A stretch of 64,000 bases of DNA from Aquimarina mycalae. Lineage in GTDB: Bacteria; Bacteroidota; Bacteroidia; Flavobacteriales; Flavobacteriaceae. A program made the translations under genes and the position numbers. The stretch lies in contig NZ_JARYGY010000001.1 in assembly GCF_029906345.1 (NCBI RefSeq), positions 98,851 to 162,850 on the forward strand. The letters are read 5' to 3'. Shown one piece after another: positions 19,559 through 28,642 of the stretch (positions within the stretch are counted from its first letter, which is position 1; every line of letters starts with the position of its first letter). The notes under the pieces were generated by a model, which saw only the letters and a list, made by a program, of their open reading frames with translations, did no database searches and was not told the origin of the DNA.

Positions 19559-19714
19559 TTATTCTGGACGTTCCACTTCTTCAGTATCATCTTCTTCACC
19601 TAACAATTCAATCTCTTCCTCTAATCCTACTTCTTCATTAATTGTATCAGCCTCACAAGCGATAAACATTGAACTTACGAATAATATTGCGAAAATAGTT
19701 TTTATAGCTTTCAT
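19559..19714 (-). CDS. 51-residue acidic lipoprotein
   Basis: A small gene with start MKAIKTIFAILFVSS and a clean lipobox (MFIAC, Cys20). After the Cys the mature peptide is 31 residues with 16 Asp/Glu and a single Arg, so it is strongly acidic and probably unstructured, ending VERPE. It is a monocistronic unit with its own strong terminator and a long leader carrying several ACGGGGAA-type motifs. I do not recognise a family. Its place between a TPR kinase and a LytTR regulator suggests a signalling or envelope-stress role, which is inference. Confidence 0.75.
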   Translation of the reverse strand: MKAIKTIFAILFVSSMFIACEADTINEEVGLEEEIELLGEEDDTEEVERPE

Positions 19715-20854
19715 AACGGTATATTTTTTTGATTATATCTTTTTATTATTTTGGTTGTATTGTATTATGTTTTTTTATTATAATTTTCCTTTTTCAAGAC
19801 TTTTTTTGTCCAGTATGCATAAACATTCGTTTATCCAGTTTCTCATTGTAAGGATTTTTGCTGGCCAGCAAGAATACTCCGATTGCTCTTTGTATATCCT
19901 TTAGTAAATGTGTAATAGGTTGATAACCTTAATTGTACACTACAAATGTAGCCAGATTGTACCCTCGCGCCTAATATATTAAGGTGCGTTTAGTAGATGG
20001 ATACCTATAAGAGGTGGATGGGTGGGTTATACGAGTGGATGGACCGATTTTAAAAAACAGCTATTTTCGTAGGAATTAGATTACTTGAGCATTTACCGTA
20101 AATAAACCATAAAAAAAACTTAAAAAAAAATAAAAATCGTACAAAAAACCTCCTACAAACTCTTTTGTGTCATTGCGGCCTGTGACAGCCAATAATACAG
20201 AATAATAAATATTCCCCAAATATTAATAAAAAAATTCCCTGTAACAACTGTAAACATTTCATTATACAGCAATTAGCAAAAATCCCTGTGATCTACATCG
20301 TCAAATCATCTACACGCTATCCTGCAAAACGGGGAAAAATAACTTACAAAGATTTAATACTTCTTTTTGTCGATAGCATAAAATATTTATTTCATTATAC
20401 CATATATAACATATAACCTATCAATACATTGCCCAAAAAGTTGAAATATTATTACGGGGAATTTTACATCTTATGTAAATATTACAAATAAGCATGTGAT
20501 TTTAAAAAAGATATAATGGATACCCACACACAAGAACACTGTAATTAAAAAGGGAAAAAACACTCCTTATATATATAACAAAATCCAACACCCTATATCA
20601 AAACAAAATCCCCCTGAAAAATCAGAGGGATTTGCAACATATCTATTAATGACCTGTGTGAAAGGAAAAATAGTAATCATATATTTTGTATGATATGTTT
20701 ATCGGTTATCTTTAGAAACTATTACACAAGTGTTTCTTTTTTAAAACATGATCATCACATATAGTGTTAACAAAAGCACAGATACAGCTCTGAAAAACAG
20801 TACAATATATTATCTGAACCTAATCATAACAACTTTTAAACACTACATATATAT
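19715..20854. other. Gene-free region with ACGGGGAA motif cluster
   Basis: No supported gene in 1.1 kb. The minus strand has a -7-like TACATTTG at 19943-19950 without a clear -33 element, a possible promoter for the 51-residue lipoprotein. Sites related to TTACGGGGAA occur at 20208-20224 (variant), 20231-20245 (variant), 20327-20343 and 20452-20468, the last being the best match. A terminator for the LytTR gene lies at 20598-20633; between it and the LytTR stop nothing was seen. Confidence 0.5.
20598..20633 (-). terminator. Terminator downstream of the LytTR response regulator
   Basis: AAATCCCCCTGA and TCAGAGGGATTT pair with one mismatch around a four-base loop. On the minus strand the stem is followed by TTTTGTTTTG. 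It lies about 220 bases past the LytTR stop. Confidence 0.65.
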
Positions 20855-21592
20855 TTATACATACAAGAAGCTATTTTTTGCCAACGTATCTTTAATTTCT
20901 TCTACGTTTGTTTTGTATGATTTAGAAAACGGAATCATATCTGTAGTATTCTTAATCGCACATTTTGCTTTACCAAAATGTATTCTAGACACATATTTAG
21001 TGTTGATAATGTAGCTGTTATGAATACGTACAAAGTGATCTGGCAACAAGTTCTGGAAATGTTTTAATGTCTTAAAAGCTTCTACTTTATTACCGTTACT
21101 CATGATAAAATCTGTAGTATTATTGTCTGCTTTTAGATACAATACTTCATCGATATTAACAAAACGATAATCTCCATAAGACTTAAAACATAAAGTATTG
21201 TCCATAACTTCATCAAAGTCTCTTTCGAATCTATGAAGTGTCTTGATTAGTTGGCTTTTTGACAACGGCTTAAGAATGTAATCTAATACACTATTACGTA
21301 TACCTTCTATGGCATAGTCAGTTGTTTTAGTAATAATTACAAATTCTGGCAGGTTAACCATGTACTTAGGGAGTTCTGATAATAAACTATACTGGGTTTT
21401 GGACGATTGAGTTCCCGGCACTTCGGGTTCTAGAAAAACTAAACGGGGTTTTCTTTCTAGAATCAAGTCCAACGCCTCTTGCTCATTTGAAGCAATTCCT
21501 GTACAGATATAATCATTGTGATCTTCTAATGCGATCTGAATCGTGCGTGCAGAATTCTGATCATTATCAATAATGATATAAGGGTATTTCAT
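20855..21592 (-). CDS. LytTR-family response regulator with altered phospho-acceptor
   Basis: A 245-residue regulator with an N-terminal receiver-like domain (1-125) and a C-terminal LytTR DNA-binding domain (about 140-240; LYLKADNNTTDF, FVRIHNSYIIN). The receiver keeps D9, D11 and the late Lys (YILKP, K108), but the residue at the phosphorylation site is Glu (LVFLEPEVPG, E55) where Asp is expected. It may therefore be locked in one state or controlled by something other than phosphorylation. No kinase is adjacent; it is monocistronic with a terminator downstream. Confidence 0.85.
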   Translation of the reverse strand: MKYPYIIIDNDQNSARTIQIALEDHNDYICTGIASNEQEALDLILERKPRLVFLEPEVPGTQSSKTQYSLLSELPKYMVNLPEFVIITKTTDYAIEGIRNSVLDYILKPLSKSQLIKTLHRFERDFDEVMDNTLCFKSYGDYRFVNIDEVLYLKADNNTTDFIMSNGNKVEAFKTLKHFQNLLPDHFVRIHNSYIINTKYVSRIHFGKAKCAIKNTTDMIPFSKSYKTNVEEIKDTLAKNSFLYV

Positions 21593-22241
21593 GAGGTAAA
21601 CAATTAAAGGTTAGCGTTGGTTATTAAATACTATTAGTATTCAAAAAAAAAATTGTACACATTTACTGACTACAAGGTATGTTTTTTAGTAATAATCTGG
21701 TTACGGTAAAACCACAATATTAATACGGAGATGTACTATTTACAGGGGTTTGCAATGTATCATTGATCGGGATAATATGCATGTCATCGGTTTTTGGGGT
21801 TTAGATTCTCTAAAACGAAAAACAGCATATTTTAGTATGTCCTTTAAAAAAATTAACAGTTTACGGCACTTTTAAAGCTATAAAAACGGCTAGGCAAGTA
21901 AATCTGTTACAAAACCTTTTTAAAACAATAAAGGAAGGCCAATCAAAAAAGAAACTGTTAGTCACTTATTTATTAAATAACCTCTGTTGGATATAACTAT
22001 TTGGTTAAAAAAACTGCTAAATTGATTTTCATATCGAAACAAAAAAAATTGCATTGATCCTTCGACAAGATCAGGATGACAGGGCTTTTGATCAAAAATT
22101 AACTTATCCATGTTACAATGTTCTATTGAAAATTACTCTGATAGATGTAAATTTTCTCACAACGAATTCAAGTTAATTAAACCATTTTTGATAGTTTTAA
22201 CCTGAGTTATCAATATCATTACGTCAAGAAAACACCAATCC
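21593..22241. other. Gene-free spacer
   Basis: No gene was seen in these 649 bases between two divergent genes. GGTTACGGTAAAACC-like sequence near 21709 resembles the TATGGT(A/T)AAACC element of the leader modules. Bases 22055-22082 hold an interspersed-repeat-like TGATCCTTCGACAAGATCAG followed by GATGACAG. Confidence 0.4.
22055..22082. repeat. Interspersed-repeat-like CCTTCGACAAGATCAGGATGACAG segment
   Basis: This stretch resembles a short sequence (inverse: GTCATCCTGA...TGTCGAAGGATC) that I recall as recurring between genes in many bacteria, Bacteroidota included. Only one copy is visible here, so the call rests on memory of the pattern. Confidence 0.35.
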
Positions 22242-22928
22242 ATGAAAAAAGTTGTAGTACTTACAGGAGCAGGAATCAGTGCAGAAAGCGGCATCAAAAC
22301 TTTTAGGGACGCCGATGGATTATGGGAAGGTCATGATATCATGGAAGTTGCTTCTCCTATTGGGTGGGATAAGAATCCATCGTTGGTATTAGATTTCTAC
22401 AACAAAAGACGTAGTCAATTACAACAGGTAACTCCTAACCAGGCCCACAAAGCATTGGTAGATCTAGAAAAAACACATCAGGTTACTATTGTTACTCAAA
22501 ACGTGGATGACCTACATGAACGTGCTGGCAGCAGTCACGTGGTACATTTACACGGAGAATTACTAAAGGTAAGAAGTCAATTTGATGAAAATTTAGTATT
22601 AGATTGGAAAACGGATCTTATTATTGGGGATTTCTGTGAGCACAATTCGCAGTTGCGCCCTCATATTGTTTGGTTTGGAGAAGAAGTACCTATGCTCGAA
22701 CAGGCAATACAAATTACAGAGCAAGCAGATATACTCATGATTATAGGAACCTCTATGCAAGTATATCCTGCTGCTAGCTTGTTACAATTTGCCCCACATA
22801 ATACTCCTATATATTTTATAGACCCTAAACCTGCAATCGCTCCTCAGGAAAACCTAACGATCCTAGCAGAAAAAGCAACAGTGGGTGTTCCTGAAATAGT
22901 ACAAGAACTCATGGAAGCTATTTTGTAA
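22242..22928 (+). CDS. NAD-dependent protein deacylase, sirtuin family
   Basis: A 228-residue sirtuin that removes acyl groups from protein lysines using NAD+. The NAD motif GAGISAESGIKTFRDADG is at 8-25, the catalytic His in HLHGEL is near 104, and TQNVDDLHERAG is intact. The YxxR pair (YNKR) that marks class III enzymes active on succinyl and malonyl lysine is present. The usual four zinc-binding Cys are absent: only one Cys remains in the region between HGE and WFGE. The gene stands alone, converging with the haem-binding protein gene. Confidence 0.9.
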   Translation: MKKVVVLTGAGISAESGIKTFRDADGLWEGHDIMEVASPIGWDKNPSLVLDFYNKRRSQLQQVTPNQAHKALVDLEKTHQVTIVTQNVDDLHERAGSSHVVHLHGELLKVRSQFDENLVLDWKTDLIIGDFCEHNSQLRPHIVWFGEEVPMLEQAIQITEQADILMIIGTSMQVYPAASLLQFAPHNTPIYFIDPKPAIAPQENLTILAEKATVGVPEIVQELMEAIL

Positions 22929-22951
22929 TAAAAAAGATACACCCATAGTAC

Positions 22952-23395
22952 TTACTTCAAAGTACTTCTAACTTTCTTTGCCCAATCAATCAATTTTTGA
23001 GCATCCTCTTCTGATAAATCTCCATGAATCCAGGTGTATGAATCCAATGGCATTGTTTTATCTTCAACCATCTCTATAAGCTCTTCTAACTTGTGATCTT
23101 TCTTTTTATTAGTATAGGTATCCCAAACCGAAACATCAAAATGTCCTTTTCCGTGTTCGATATGATCCGCTAACCAATATGACACAGGTGTAATCGCTGC
23201 ATACCACGGATATTGTGTCTGTGCACTATGACAATCATAACAATTAGCACGCAACATTGCCTTGATTTCTGGTGAAGGTGATGTTTCTGATTCAAAAGCA
23301 ACAACAGTTTCATATCCAGATTCATTTTTATCAGGTCTAAAAAACTGTGCAATTACTAAAAGTACTATCAACGAGATTCCAATTTTTTTAATCAT
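22952..23395 (-). CDS. Haem-binding domain protein (cytochrome c-like, exported)
   Basis: A 147-residue protein with an N-terminal signal or anchor (IGISLIVLLVIAQFF) and one CxxCH haem site in ANCYDCHSAQTQYPWYA, which matches the haem-binding (Haem_bd) family in length and layout. It should sit in the periplasm or be membrane tethered. No electron-transfer partner is adjacent, so its role is unknown. Confidence 0.82.
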   Translation of the reverse strand: MIKKIGISLIVLLVIAQFFRPDKNESGYETVVAFESETSPSPEIKAMLRANCYDCHSAQTQYPWYAAITPVSYWLADHIEHGKGHFDVSVWDTYTNKKKDHKLEELIEMVEDKTMPLDSYTWIHGDLSEEDAQKLIDWAKKVRSTLK

Positions 23396-23490
23396 TTTGT
23401 ATCTATTACATTTATAGGGTTCAAAATACTAATTAAAAACACAATCTTTGCTATCGTAGTTTTTCTTTTCAAAAAAATATAACATATATC

Positions 23491-24042
23491 ATGATCAATC
23501 TGAAAGAGGAAATAAAAAGAACCAATCATTCTCGGGAAAAACGAAACGAATTTGCTAACCTTATTCTACAAAATCCAAAATTACTTCCTCAATTGTTAGA
23601 GATTTGTAGTCAAGTAGATGATGAAATATCCTGTAAAGCCTCTTGGGGATTAGAATTTTTATCTAAAAATAACATTGAAGCAATACTTCCATATCTGGAT
23701 TCTTTAATGCCTATTTTACCTACAGTATATCAGGATCCTGCCGTGAGGCCTATTGCAAAAATATGTGAATACCTGACGCTTGCTTATTACAAAAGTAAAA
23801 ACCCTGAAGTAAGAAAACAGCTCACCTCTACACACAGAGAAAAAATTACCGAAGCCTGCTTTGATTGGCTTATCTCTGATCAAAAAGTTGCACCCAAAGC
23901 ATATTCTATGACCAGCTTATACTTATTAGGCACAGAGTTTGACTGGGTACATCCAGAACTTAAAATCACATTAGAAAACAATTATAGTATTGGTAGTGCT
24001 GCTTACAAAGCAAGATCGCGAATGATTTTGAAGAAACTGTAA
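23491..24042 (+). CDS. HEAT-like repeat protein preceding purB
   Basis: A 183-residue soluble, mostly alpha-helical protein with no signal peptide and a repeat-like pattern of paired helices (LLEICSQVDDEISCKASWGLEF; YLLGTEFDW). As far as I recall, similar proteins occur next to adenylosuccinate lyase in flavobacteria and are sometimes mislabelled with its name, but this protein has none of the lyase signatures. It lies 150 bases upstream of purB, which has its own promoter. Function unknown. Confidence 0.7.
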   Translation: MINLKEEIKRTNHSREKRNEFANLILQNPKLLPQLLEICSQVDDEISCKASWGLEFLSKNNIEAILPYLDSLMPILPTVYQDPAVRPIAKICEYLTLAYYKSKNPEVRKQLTSTHREKITEACFDWLISDQKVAPKAYSMTSLYLLGTEFDWVHPELKITLENNYSIGSAAYKARSRMILKKL

Positions 24043-24162
24043 ACTATTCAGAATACACAGCCAATACATTATTAAATCCTCAGAAAATCTTTTCTTTTTA
24101 TACATCATCAATATCCATCAAAAAATCATTCTTAGTACTTCGTAATTAGGGATTAAATAAAT

Positions 24163-24170
24163 TATCTTTG
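24163..24170 (+). promoter_or_regulatory. Bacteroidota-type -7 box before purB
   Basis: TATCTTTG matches the TAnnTTTG consensus and ends 22 bases before the purB start. No clear -33 TTG is visible. Confidence 0.55.
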
Positions 24171-24192
24171 CACCTTTCAAAAAAACAATGTT

Positions 24193-25536
24193 ATGTCATT
24201 ATCTCCTTTGCAAGCCATCTCTCCTATCGATGGTCGTTATGCGTCTAAAACACAATCATTAAGTACTTATTTTAGTGAAGAAGCATTAATAAGGTATCGT
24301 GTATTGGTAGAAATCGAGTATTTTATCGCTTTATGCGAAATACCATTACCACAGTTACAAGATATTGATGTAGCTATTTTTGAAAAGTTACGAGAGATCT
24401 ATACACAATTCTCTACAGAAGATGCACAAGCTATAAAAGACATAGAAAAAGTTACCAATCACGATGTAAAAGCGGTTGAGTACTTTATCAAAGAAAAGTT
24501 TGATAATCTTGGCTTACAAGCATATAAGGAGTTTATTCATTTTGGATTGACATCTCAGGATATTAATAACACCGCAATACCACTTAGTATTAAAGAAGCT
24601 ATTGGTGACGTGTATATTCCCGAATACTTAGCTTTAAAAGACAAACTAAAATCATTAGTTACTGAATGGTCTGATGTTTCTATGTTAGCTCGTACGCATG
24701 GACAACCAGCTTCTCCTACTCGATTAGGAAAAGAGTTTCAGGTATACGTTACCAGACTCGAAGCTCAGTTCGACTTATTAAATGACATCCCAAGTGCTGC
24801 TAAGTTTGGTGGAGCTACAGGAAATTATAATGCACATAAAGTTGCTTATCCTTCTATTGACTGGAAAGCTTTTGGAACTCGTTTTGTACAAGAAAAACTA
24901 GGATTACATCATTCTTTTCCAACCACTCAGATTGAGCACTATGATCATATGGCGGCTCTGTTTGATGGACTGAAGCGTATTAATACTATCATCCTGGACT
25001 TAGATCGTGATGTATGGACCTATGTATCTATGGATTACTTTAAGCAAAAGATCAAAAAAGGAGAAGTTGGATCTTCAGCTATGCCACATAAAGTAAATCC
25101 AATTGATTTTGAAAATAGTGAAGGTAATATTGGTATTGCCAATGCTATTTTTGAACATTTATCGGCAAAGTTACCAGTAAGTCGACTGCAACGTGATCTT
25201 ACAGATAGTACAGTACTTAGAAATGTAGGAGTTCCTTTTGGACATACTGTAATCGCATTTCAGGCTACCTTAAAAGGACTAAACAAGTTATTATTAAACG
25301 AAGAGAAATTCGCTCAGGATCTCGAAAACAATTGGGCTGTTGTGGCAGAGGCCATACAAACGATTCTAAGAAGAGAAGGATATCCTAATCCTTATGAAGC
25401 CTTAAAAGGATTAACCAGAACGAATGCTGCGATTAACCAAAATTCTATTGCCGATTTTATAGAAACATTAGAAGTTTCTGAGGATATAAAATCAGAACTA
25501 AAAGCCATTACTCCATCTAATTATACTGGGATTTAA
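24193..25536 (+). CDS. purB: Adenylosuccinate lyase
   Basis: A 447-residue enzyme of the fumarase/aspartase superfamily. It splits SAICAR and adenylosuccinate, releasing fumarate, in purine synthesis. Visible signatures are ISPIDGRY at the N-terminus, the TSQDINNTA region, TRTHGQPASPT-like (ARTHGQPASPT) with the catalytic His, and the family signature GSSAMPHKVNP. Length is normal for the bacterial PurB. A TATCTTTG promoter box lies just upstream. A small membrane-protein gene follows 25 bases after its stop. Confidence 0.97.
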   Translation: MSLSPLQAISPIDGRYASKTQSLSTYFSEEALIRYRVLVEIEYFIALCEIPLPQLQDIDVAIFEKLREIYTQFSTEDAQAIKDIEKVTNHDVKAVEYFIKEKFDNLGLQAYKEFIHFGLTSQDINNTAIPLSIKEAIGDVYIPEYLALKDKLKSLVTEWSDVSMLARTHGQPASPTRLGKEFQVYVTRLEAQFDLLNDIPSAAKFGGATGNYNAHKVAYPSIDWKAFGTRFVQEKLGLHHSFPTTQIEHYDHMAALFDGLKRINTIILDLDRDVWTYVSMDYFKQKIKKGEVGSSAMPHKVNPIDFENSEGNIGIANAIFEHLSAKLPVSRLQRDLTDSTVLRNVGVPFGHTVIAFQATLKGLNKLLLNEEKFAQDLENNWAVVAEAIQTILRREGYPNPYEALKGLTRTNAAINQNSIADFIETLEVSEDIKSELKAITPSNYTGI

Positions 25537-25561
25537 TTAGAATTATAATACCTTAGCTTAT

Positions 25562-25774
25562 ATGCTAAATAACAAGCTAATGATTACCCTATCGGGTATT
25601 ATCTGCATTGGTTTTATCCTATGTGGAATTCTAGGTATTCTAAAATATCTTTTGATACAAATTATTTTAGGCGGTTTATTCTTGTTCTTTATTATTGGAC
25701 TTTTTTATGTAAACTTACAATCTCCTAAAAAGAATACAAATAGGAAAAATATTGATAAAGAAAAAAAAAAATAA
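25562..25774 (+). CDS. Small two-span membrane protein, unknown
   Basis: A 70-residue protein with two hydrophobic segments (about 8-28 and 31-50) and a lysine-rich tail ending KEKKK. It starts 25 bases after purB and may be co-transcribed with it. No family is recognised; the poly-A coding end suggests a gene of low constraint. Confidence 0.5.
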   Translation: MLNNKLMITLSGIICIGFILCGILGILKYLLIQIILGGLFLFFIIGLFYVNLQSPKKNTNRKNIDKEKKK

Positions 25775-25874
25775 ACTCTTAGCATCCTTTTTTTAAACAA
25801 TTACACATTTACGTAATTACGCACTGGGGAATTCTCCTACATTTGCTTTCGGAAACAAAAAAAAGAGAGAATTT

Positions 25875-27431
25875 ATGAAACACAGATTACAACATGCTAT
25901 ACGATGGCTCGTTTGCCTACTCATTGGCGGTGTATTAATGAGCAGTTGTTCTAAGGATGACGACTTAGAACTACCACCAGCGTCTACCTTAAAAGGATAT
26001 TCGTATCACAATTTTCACAAACTACACAAAAGTAAAACGCTGCAAGATCAGGTACAGAAGATGCAATCTCGTAATGCTATTATGGCCAAATCGGGCACGG
26101 AAGATCACACCTTTGTGATCGATACCAGTATCGTGCAGATTTTAGAGGCAGAACGATATGTTAGTTATACCTTTAAGGCTAATCGCAATCCAGTAGATGA
26201 AAACTATCTGGATAACTATGTACTAACGATCTATAATGATGACAGTTTTCATCAGATGTATGTAAGCTATCCAATATTGGTAGATGAAGAAACGGTTACC
26301 TATGATATCGATAATGCCATTGCTACACAAATTACTGGCGAAGCATTAGTGCAAAAGAATACCTGTGGAGCGAGTCAAATTCCTATTACAAGTTGGTCAG
26401 AAGATTGTGTGGATTATGAATGTGGATCAGGACAACACTCAGGATCATCACAAACGGATAGTTGTTCATTAGATGAATTAGGCACACAATATGGTCCTAC
26501 AACAATTTGTGTTGGTGGATGGGTTACCAATTGTTTAGATGCGGGAGATAGTAGCAGTGGTGGTGATGGGTCTGATCAAACTGGTACAGGCGGAACAGGA
26601 GGATCAGGTACTCCAAATGACCCAAGTGACCCAGATCTTACAGATGATAATATCGGTCAGATCGGTGTGATCCCGTTTATACCTCCTAGTCAAGATGTTG
26701 ACTATAATGTGGAGACATTGATGGAACAAGTACGTATACCAGAAGTAAAGGATTTGATTAAGGATCTAAAAAATGAAGTTACTAATCGATTTAAGGAAGA
26801 TGGACGAATGTATAATGTGGATATTACTACCAACAACGGAACAAGGACATTAAACGCGACAGAAATTATGCCCCAAAGTATACGCAAAAAGAGTGTCAAA
26901 TTTCCTCCAATAGACTTTAACACCTTGATAAAGGTACATTTACATAATAAGTTTAATAATAGAAGAGAACAATCTGGAGCAGTAAAACAAACTAAAATTA
27001 CAGTACCTTTGTTTTCTAGTGACGATATTGCATCTTTTATTGGTTTTTTTAATAGAAGAGAAGCTTTAAATATTACAAATGAAGAAAGAGTAAATAATGA
27101 AGATATTAGTTCTATTCTTGTTGCAGAACCAGCAATATTAAATGAAGAAGAAAACATACAAACATCTGGTATATATGCATTAAAAATTAGTGACCCAGAT
27201 CGTGTAAAAGAATTAAAGGAAAGATTTAATACTGAAACAGAGTTAGCAGCTTTTAAAAAACTATATTTTGAACAAATTTTAAATTCTGTTTGTTCATTTG
27301 GTGACAATGGTTGTTACCTAGGAGAATTTGCAGATTTTTTAGAAAATTATGATAATGGCAAGGGTTTTGGTATTAGTATTTACGTAGCTATTGAAACTTT
27401 TGGAGAAATAACGAATTGGGTTAAACCGTAA
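25875..27431 (+). CDS. Large surface lipoprotein, unknown function
   Basis: A 518-residue predicted lipoprotein with lipobox VLMSSC followed by SKDDD, the acidic stretch after the Cys that in Bacteroidota can act as a surface-export signal. A Cys-rich middle (about 160-220) leads to a Gly/Ser/Asp low-complexity linker (about 225-260) and a helical C-terminal half. No catalytic motif is seen. Two DUF6705 genes follow on the same strand 11 and 644 bases downstream, so they may form one operon. Confidence 0.75.
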   Translation: MKHRLQHAIRWLVCLLIGGVLMSSCSKDDDLELPPASTLKGYSYHNFHKLHKSKTLQDQVQKMQSRNAIMAKSGTEDHTFVIDTSIVQILEAERYVSYTFKANRNPVDENYLDNYVLTIYNDDSFHQMYVSYPILVDEETVTYDIDNAIATQITGEALVQKNTCGASQIPITSWSEDCVDYECGSGQHSGSSQTDSCSLDELGTQYGPTTICVGGWVTNCLDAGDSSSGGDGSDQTGTGGTGGSGTPNDPSDPDLTDDNIGQIGVIPFIPPSQDVDYNVETLMEQVRIPEVKDLIKDLKNEVTNRFKEDGRMYNVDITTNNGTRTLNATEIMPQSIRKKSVKFPPIDFNTLIKVHLHNKFNNRREQSGAVKQTKITVPLFSSDDIASFIGFFNRREALNITNEERVNNEDISSILVAEPAILNEEENIQTSGIYALKISDPDRVKELKERFNTETELAAFKKLYFEQILNSVCSFGDNGCYLGEFADFLENYDNGKGFGISIYVAIETFGEITNWVKP

Positions 27432-27442
27432 AAGCTAAATCA

Positions 27443-28012
27443 ATGAAAATAATAATAAAATTATTGTTTGTACTTTTTGTTGTACAAACATATTCGCAAA
27501 CAATTATCCCATTAGAGGAGTTAGTTTCGGGAGAGAATACAACAAGTGATTACTATTATAAAGATACAAATGGATTACTCGATAAGTTTTTAGGGACTTG
27601 GAGATATCAGACTTCTAATGAGTTATTCGAGATTACATTTACAAAAGTAGAGAGAATTAGAACAGGAATGGGTTACTATATAGATGAGCTTAATAGTCGT
27701 TATAAATATATAGAAAATGGAGAGATAATATTTGACACCTATTCACCTATACAGCCTTCAGGTAGTGCAACCTTACAATATATTTCAGGTAGAGCAATAA
27801 AAAAAACCGATTTTAATAGTATTGTTTTAACATACGATGAACCAGGAGATTATGGAGATTATGGACAATTATTATATCTAAAATATATTTCTGGTATTCA
27901 AAAATTAGATTGGTATGTGGATGCAGTATTGTATGATGATCCAGATAATCCTGGAGAACTTACTTCTGGTTATAAGATTCCTTATAAAATGATTCTGACT
28001 AAAATAAATTAG
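27443..28012 (+). CDS. DUF6705 family exported protein, copy 1
   Basis: A 189-residue protein with a signal peptide (MKIIIKLLFVLFVVQTYSQ) and the DUF6705 pattern FLGTWRYQTSNELFEITFTK, a likely small beta-barrel. It is about half identical to the next gene, its tandem duplicate. Function of the family is unknown. A 67-base segment following its stop recurs almost unchanged after copy 2. Confidence 0.8.
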   Translation: MKIIIKLLFVLFVVQTYSQTIIPLEELVSGENTTSDYYYKDTNGLLDKFLGTWRYQTSNELFEITFTKVERIRTGMGYYIDELNSRYKYIENGEIIFDTYSPIQPSGSATLQYISGRAIKKTDFNSIVLTYDEPGDYGDYGQLLYLKYISGIQKLDWYVDAVLYDDPDNPGELTSGYKIPYKMILTKIN

Positions 28013-28072
28013 AGATTAAACAGGAATAATATATAATAGCAGTTTGATATGATCAGCCTGCTATTGTTATAG
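28006..28072 (+). repeat. Direct repeat with hairpin after DUF6705 copy 1
   Basis: A 67-base segment with AATAGCAG (28035-28042) and CTGCTATT (28058-28065) as hairpin arms. It recurs at 28636-28702 with only two differences. Confidence 0.85.
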
Positions 28073-28075
28073 CAA

Positions 28076-28642
28076 ATGAAAGCAATACTAAAGATATTAT
28101 TGGTACTTTTTGCGATACAAAGTTATGGTCAAGAAATCATACCTATAGAAAACATGATAGGCCATCTTGACCTATCTAGAGAAGACAAACCTTATTATAA
28201 AGATGTAAACGGTGTATTTAATAAGTTTATTGGTACTTGGAGATATCAAACATCTAATGAATTATTTGAAATTACCTTTACTAAAATTACTAAAGAAGAT
28301 AGCGGAAATTATTATGAAGATCAATTAACCAGTCGTTACAAATATATTAAAAATGGAGAGGTAATTTATGATACGATGGCTATGTTGCAGCAAGCAGATT
28401 CATACCCTAATTATAATGTTTTTGGAAGTAAGATTAAAAAATCTGATTTAAATAAAATACAATTGCAATTTGATGAACCTGATATTAGGTTTACAGGTTC
28501 AAACTATCTAGAGCTTACCTATAATCCAGTAACCCAAAAATTAAAATGGTATGTCAGTGCAGCTATGGAACCCAATGAAAATGGTGTTTTGGTGTATCCA
28601 TATAAGACACCATATTTAATGACTTTAACCAAGGTAAATTAG
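28076..28642 (+). CDS. DUF6705 family exported protein, copy 2
   Basis: A 188-residue paralogue of the preceding gene with signal peptide MKAILKILLVLFAIQSYGQ and the same FIGTWRYQTSNELFEITFTK core. It starts four bases after the repeat segment that ends copy 1. A strong bidirectional terminator follows the second repeat. Confidence 0.8.
   Translation: MKAILKILLVLFAIQSYGQEIIPIENMIGHLDLSREDKPYYKDVNGVFNKFIGTWRYQTSNELFEITFTKITKEDSGNYYEDQLTSRYKYIKNGEVIYDTMAMLQQADSYPNYNVFGSKIKKSDLNKIQLQFDEPDIRFTGSNYLELTYNPVTQKLKWYVSAAMEPNENGVLVYPYKTPYLMTLTKVN

Noticed and set aside
20634-20854. A small gene between the LytTR stop and its terminator
   Set aside because: Frames on both strands are short and broken; only a 3' untranslated region is supported.
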